Of a stretch of DNA of 12,032 bases, positions 8,115 to 12,032 are shown one piece after another (position 1 is the first letter of the stretch; each line of letters starts with the position of its first letter). The DNA lies in contig MU405523.1 in NCBI GenBank assembly GCA_022836615.1, positions 1 through 12,032 of the forward strand, written 5' to 3'. A model generated the notes under the pieces. It did no database searches. It saw only the letters and a list, made by a program, of their open reading frames with translations, and had not been told where the DNA came from. Origin of the DNA: Annulohypoxylon bovei var. microspora (taxonomy: Eukaryota; Ascomycota; Sordariomycetes; Xylariales; Hypoxylaceae). The position numbers and the translations under genes were made by a program.

Positions 8115-8605
8115 ATTTTAACGGGTTTTTAAATATATATCTTAATAAGATTAAACCTTATAACCTTATAATAATAAAAAAGCGCTTAAATAATAATGTT
8201 ATTTAAACGTAAACCAGGTTTAAATCCTTTAAAAGGTTAAGCATTTTAAAGGGATTATTACTTTTAAAATTATTAAAATTATTATTATTGCATTTTTAAC
8301 GGTTTAAGAATAAATTATTAATAATTTAAACAATGGTAAAAGGATTATTTCACTTTAATAAACCACGTTAATAAAACGGAAAATATGTTACCACTTTATA
8401 TTTATCCTTTTTAAGAATAACGACTTAATAATATGTAAATGGAATTACAATGTAACGTAAATAATTTAATATTGCAAATAATATTTAATTTGTTTTAAAA
8501 TAAATTATATAATAAAAATTCCTTAATTTAATTAAAAGTAAAAAATAACCCTTTTAAATTACAACTTTAAGTATTATATAATAAAATATAATCGAAGAAA
8601 AACTT
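8115..8605. other. Unassigned A+T-rich interval with B-box-like site
   Basis: No coding frame or known element was recognised here on either strand. One point stands out: GGTTTAAATCC at 8217-8227 is the B-box consensus after two transitions. ACCTTAT (8163-8169) and AAAAGGT (8231-8237) could be a tRNA-type acceptor stem with one mismatch, and AAATA/TATTT (8188-8192/8200-8204) encloses a seven-base loop with AAT in the anticodon place. The D-arm does not form and the variable region is too long, so this may be chance. The interval lies between the 3' ends of the two G2 copies and may hold LTR or untranslated sequence. Confidence 0.3.
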
Positions 8606-8627
8606 GGAAAAGGAAAAAAAAAGGGGG
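8606..8627 (+). other. Purine tract, possible LTR-element polypurine tract
   Basis: Twenty-two consecutive purines, GGAAAAGG, nine A and then five G, are followed by TTATAATTGTAATA. A run ending in several G directly before a TG-type sequence resembles the plus-strand primer of an LTR retrotransposon. A sequence CCCGTAATA at 8803-8811, like the LTR end of G1, lies about 180 bases further on. If real, this would be the 3' end of a plus-strand element, perhaps G2(+), but no second LTR is in the window to test it. Confidence 0.3.
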
Positions 8628-8870
8628 TTATAATTGTAATATAAAAAACTGAAATTAATTATAAAAGAATAAAAGGTTTTTTATCCCGGTTATTATAAGG
8701 TTTTTTTTTTATTTTTTAATAAGATAAATATGTAAACTTATTTATAATAAAAGAAATATAACGTATAACCAGCGAAACGCCGCTTTAATTATGTAAACAT
8801 TTACCCGTAATAACTTTATATACCATGTAATTAAATATAATTACGTATTTAAGTAAATCGGTGTAAAATA
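8628..8870. other. Unassigned A+T-rich interval
   Basis: Nothing coding is recognised. It includes a short palindrome-like spot AGCGAAACGCCGCT (8771-8784), two copies of ATGTAAAC (8730-8737 and 8791-8798), and CCCGTAATA at 8803-8811. It could be a degraded LTR between 8634 and about 8811, based only on a TG-like start after the purine tract and an end like that of the G1 LTR. Confidence 0.25.
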
Positions 8871-8890
8871 AATAATAATAATAATAATAA
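8871..8890. repeat. (TAA)n microsatellite
   Basis: About seven perfect TAA/AAT units. Tails of this kind end some non-LTR retrotransposons and SINEs, but in DNA this rich in A and T a chance or slippage origin is equally likely. It lies just outside the 3' end of the G2(-) coding remnant. Confidence 0.75.
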
Positions 8891-8939
8891 TTAAAAATTT
8901 TTATTTAATTATTAAATTATAAATATTTTATTATTAATT

Positions 8940-9700
8940 TATGAAAGTTTATTTTAATAAATTTAATTAATTTATTTAAAAAAACGGTTACGAATTAAAG
9001 ATTTTTATTAAACGTAATTATTTTAAAGGTTTTATAAATATATTAAATGTATTTATAATATAAGTTTACGAATTATATGGCGGTATAAGTTTTATATGTA
9101 AATAATAAAAAAAAAATTTTATTTAATTAATTAATAATTATTAAAATCGAATTAAATTTTTTATAATTAAAAGGTATAAATTTAAAATTTATTAAAATAT
9201 ATTATTATATTTATTTATTAATAAAAAATAATTAAAATAAACTTATTAATTTAATTTTAAGGTTTTAATTTTTTTAATATTATTTATAATAAACGTAATA
9301 ACGGTTTATAAATGTTTTTATATTAAGTTATATATATTTTTTTAATATTATTATATATATTTTATTTTAATTTAAATGTATTTAATTTAAAAAATGGTAA
9401 AATTTATTATATAATTTAATGCGAAGTTTTTTATTATTTAAAATTATTAATTTTTTTTTTAAAAATAATAATTTATTTTATAAAACGTATTTTTTTTTTT
9501 TAATTTATTTGCGTTATATTTTTAATTTAATGGTGTTTTAATTAACCGTTAAAATGATGTTAATTAACCCGATATTTTAAAATGGTTTTTTTTTAAAAAT
9601 TTTTATTACGATTAAAATATATTAAAAATTAAAAAATAATAAGTTTATTAAAAGTTTATTAATTAAAAGTTATAAAGGATTTATTTTATTATAAAATATT
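8940..9700 (-). pseudogene. G2(-) integrase remnant
   Basis: Position after RNase H and several short readings on the minus strand point to integrase: HHFNG then FKT (about 9565-9535), like the H-x-x-x-GH-x-G-x-x-KT zinc-binding part; KLRIKLYNKFYHFL (about 9427-9386), like the NKPxRHKPYGLL segment; and INKYNNIF (about 9212-9189), like SDRGSxFTSxF with Asp to Asn. The glutamate segment could not be placed with confidence. Stops are frequent. It is a decayed DNA-joining enzyme; the class is inferred largely from gene order. Confidence 0.5.
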
Positions 9701-9749
9701 AAAAAAATAAAATAAAATAATAAATCGATTATATTTTTTAATTATTTCT

Positions 9750-10230
9750 TAGGTAATTAAGTTAATTGCTTTTTAAAATAAAACGTTAATTATTATATTT
9801 TTTTTTAAATAATAATGTAATTTGTAATTAAATTAAAATAAATGTTTATTTTAATTAATTTAATAAAAGTTTAATATTTTTTTAATGGTGAAATATTATA
9901 ACGTTTAATGGTTTATAAATATATTGAATTTATTATTTAATGAAACGAATATATGTTTTTAAAGTTTTATTATTATTATAATAATGAAGAATTTTTTATT
10001 ATAAATAAAATAATTATATTTTAAAAAGATTATTATTTTAAAAAAGAAAATTATTAAATGTTAATTTTTTAATTTATTTAATTATAAAAAAGCTTTGGAA
10101 ATTATTTCGTTAAAAGTGTTAATTTTTAATTTAATTTTTTAATTTTTATAAAAATATTTTAAAATTAAAGAAATGGTTAAAGTTATTTTTAATGTTTTAA
10201 ACGTTTTGGTGTATTTATTAATTTAAATTT
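9750..10230 (-). pseudogene. G2(-) connection and RNase H remnant
   Basis: The minus strand reads KYTKTFKTLKITLT (about 10215-10175), like the EAFxxLKxALTxxPVL segment between RT and RNase H; then KLKINTFNEIISKAFL (about 10135-10085), like the LETDASDxAIxxxLSQ start of RNase H; YNYFIYNKKFF (about 10012-9980), like the NYxIYDKELLA helix; and FINH, TL, YF around 9919-9890, like TDHKxLEYF with Asp to Asn at 9911-9913. The order and spacing fit gypsy RNase H. It would degrade the RNA in RNA-DNA hybrids if intact; the lost acidic residues and TAA stops make it dead. Confidence 0.75.
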
Positions 10231-11366
10231 AATATAAAGCGGCGGTAAAGAAATATAAAGGTTTTATAATTTAATTATATTTCGATATAAATTATTAATA
10301 AAAATTATAAAAATTTAAAAACGATTAAAGTTTTTAAATTTAAGTAAATGTTTTTTAATTTTAAACCGTTTTAATCTTATTTTAATTAATAATTATGTTA
10401 AAAATAAAAATAATAAATTTTAAAAACTTAATTTTTGTAATTAAAAACTTGTTTTTTCGGATATTAACTTATAAACTAATGGAACGTAAACGTTTTAATA
10501 TTTGTTATATATGGTGTTTATAAAAGAATAAATTTTTTAAGTAAATTAAAATATTATTTATATACGCCATATAAAAGTTATTAAAAAACGAAAAAAAAAC
10601 TTGGTTAATATATTTTTAAAATGTATTAAGTTTATTATTTAATTTAAAGAAAAGTATGCGGTATTTATATAATTTAAAATAAATTTAAAAAGTAATAAGG
10701 TTTTTTAAAATAAGGTTTATTTTAATATAATGGAAAGTTTAATGAATGTTAAATTTTATAAAAATTTTAATTTTAAAATTTTTTTTTAATGTTTTATTAA
10801 TTAAAAGGAAAGGGTAACGATTTTTTTTAATACGGGTGTTTAATTTTTAATAATTAATATAAAATTTTAAATTATTTTTTAATTTTTTTGTAAAAAAAAT
10901 AAAGGATTTATATTTAATTATATTAAGTATAATTTATTTTTTATGTAAATGGTTTAATAAGTATTTTTTTAAAGCTTGTAAATATTCCGTATTTATATTA
11001 TAAAAAAAATGTAATTTAATAAAATTAATACTTTTTTTTTAAATTTATTTTATAATTAAAAAGTTAATAAAGTAATAATAAATCGTTGTTTCTTTTTAAA
11101 AATATTTTGGTTAAGTTATATAAATAAAAAAAGAACTTTTTTATAATTTATTTTTAAATAAAATTATTTTTTTATTATAACTTTTCTTTAAAAGTTAAAT
11201 TAAATTTTTAATAAAATAAAATAAAAACGTTTAATAATTTATAAATTATATTAAAGTTTTATTAAAAACATAATATTCCTTTAATAAACATTAAATTTAA
11301 AATCAAATAAACGTTTATAATAAATAATAATACAAGATATATTAAAAGTTTAACGAAAAATTAAAA
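10187..11366. repeat. Right arm of long inverted repeat (partner 1-1180)
   Basis: Reverse complement of this arm aligns with 1-1180 from end to end. Short identical anchors include TTATTATAAACGTTTATTT (near 11330-11310 against 48-66) and TAATATAATTTATAA (near 11255 against 113-127). The homology probably continues past the left window edge in one copy and past 11366 in the other. Confidence 0.88.
10230..11145 (-). pseudogene. G2(-) reverse transcriptase, degenerate
   Basis: This mirrors the plus-strand copy at 225-1140 nearly base for base. The minus strand reads LQALKKYLLNHLHKK (about 10980-10936), YKSFIFFTKKLK (about 10918-10883), NRYPFLLINKTLKK (about 10820-10779), FHYIKINL, KYINQVFFSFFNNF (about 10615-10575), YINNILIYLKN (10553-10564 for YINN), QILKRLRSISL (about 10504-10472) and KFLKFIIF. 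The active site Y-x-D-D is YINN, both aspartates lost, whereas the other copy keeps the second. ACCGCCGCT at about 10239-10247 on the minus strand is preserved here but is ATTATTATT in the other copy. In-frame TAA codons occur at several shared and several private positions. Confidence 0.9.
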
Positions 11367-11369
11367 AAA

Positions 11370-12032
11370 AAATAAAATAATAACAAAAAATTATTAATTT
11401 ATTTTAATTATAAGGTTTATTATAAAGTATATAAATATCATAATAGTTTGCTTTTTTTTTTAAATATAAAATTAAAAATAATTATAACATTTTATATTTT
11501 TTTATATAATTTTATTTATATTTTTTTAAAAAATAAAAAGCTTTAATATAATATTAAAAACATAATAATAATAAGAAAATAATAATTTAAAAAAAATTAA
11601 TCGTTAACGCCAATTATTTAACATAATATTATATTCCGTTAAAAATTTAAGTTTTAATATTATTTAAAATTAAAAGTAATTTTTTAAATTTATTAAAAAA
11701 ATAAATACGTTATAGAAATTTTTACTTTACATTTAAATATTAATATGGATTATTTTATTAATTTAATTAATAGTTTATCCATTAAAATCTTTTATTATAA
11801 TAAATTAATTAAATTAAATAATAAAAAAATTCCATATATTTATTATTAAATATATATTTTATTAATTAACGATTATATACACTTATATTTTAATATTTAT
11901 TAACGTTTATATTATTATTATTACGTTTATATTTTACAAATAAATTAATATATTAATTATAAATTATAATTTTTTTATTATAAAATTAAAAAAATTAAAA
12001 TTAATAAAAATAAATATTAACGAATAAATATA
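11370..12032. other. Unassigned A+T-rich end of window, presumed upstream part of G2(-)
   Basis: No domain was recognised on either strand. By position relative to the G2(-) reverse transcriptase this would be protease and gag. There is no partner sequence in the window because the plus-strand copy starts at the left edge. Three of the few TAG trinucleotides of the window lie here (about 11445, 11713 and 11771), which may mean that its mutation history differs from the rest. Confidence 0.35.

Larger units (their letters stand above)
8895..12032 (-). mobile_element. Ty3/gypsy element G2(-), partial, degenerate
   Basis: A second copy of the G2 family, on the minus strand and running off the right edge. 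In its own direction it holds unresolved sequence (12032-11370), a segment matching 1-280 (11366-11090), reverse transcriptase (about 11090-10300), connection and RNase H (about 10300-9750) and integrase remnants (about 9700-8940). It is uninterrupted at the place where G1 entered G2(+), so it serves as the empty-site reference. Its differences from G2(+) are mostly transitions in both directions. No LTR was identified on either side. Confidence 0.82.

Noticed and set aside
8871..8890. CRISPR-like or satellite array
   Set aside because: Only a single short (TAA)n run is present, and no regularly spaced repeats or spacers exist anywhere in the window.
8941..9120. Plus-strand reading starting MKVYF that looked like the N-terminal zinc region of a Mutator-like transposase
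   Set aside because: The minus strand of the whole 8940-11145 interval reads as gypsy integrase, RNase H and reverse transcriptase in order, so the plus-strand reading is a shadow.
1..12032. Origin from a mitochondrial or apicoplast genome, or an A+T-rich protist
   Set aside because: There are no rRNA, tRNA clusters or intact organelle genes, and frames are broken by TAA at transition-derived positions in retrotransposon domains, which fits RIP in a fungal nuclear genome.

Overview
This window is a block of heavily mutated, very A+T-rich DNA of the kind seen in genomes of filamentous ascomycete fungi (Pezizomycotina) that undergo repeat-induced point mutation (RIP). There is no intact gene: the longest open frames are about 60-70 codons. 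What remains readable, often over hundreds of codons if in-frame TAA stops are ignored, are Ty3/gypsy retrotransposon polyproteins. Differences between repeat copies are overwhelmingly C-to-T and G-to-A. The assignment to a fungus is an inference from the RIP-like signature and the element types; no species can be named.

Layout. (1) Positions 1-1288 hold the plus-strand pol of a gypsy element, here called G2(+), entering from the left edge and readable from the pre-RT linker through reverse transcriptase. (2) Positions 1294-6959 hold a complete minus-strand gypsy element, here called G1, with two LTRs (6648-6959 and 1294-1604), a gag region, protease, reverse transcriptase, RNase H, integrase and a C-terminal chromodomain, so it is a chromovirus. 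It is flanked by a 5-bp target duplication (AATAA/AATGA) and is inserted inside G2(+). (3) Positions 6965 to about 8016 are the continuation of G2(+) (RNase H and presumed integrase). (4) Positions 8017-8890 are an unassigned interval with a tRNA-like sequence, a second B-box-like site, a purine tract and a (TAA)n microsatellite. (5) About 8900-12032 is a second copy of the same family in the opposite orientation, G2(-), running off the right edge. Positions 1-1180 and about 10187-11366 form a long inverted repeat.

How it fits together: G2 copies came first. G1 then inserted into the RNase H region of G2(+), and all copies were mutated. Every catalytic acidic residue I could place in G1 protease, RNase H and integrase has changed (D to N, E to K), and both reverse-transcriptase aspartates are N, so nothing here can be active without help from elsewhere. 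The most interesting points are the intact 'empty site' supplied by G2(-), the recognisable chromodomain, the near absence of TAG and CTA trinucleotides, and the tRNA-like segment at 8020-8114. I did not find evidence for a new gene system; this is a well-resolved fossil nest of retrotransposons.
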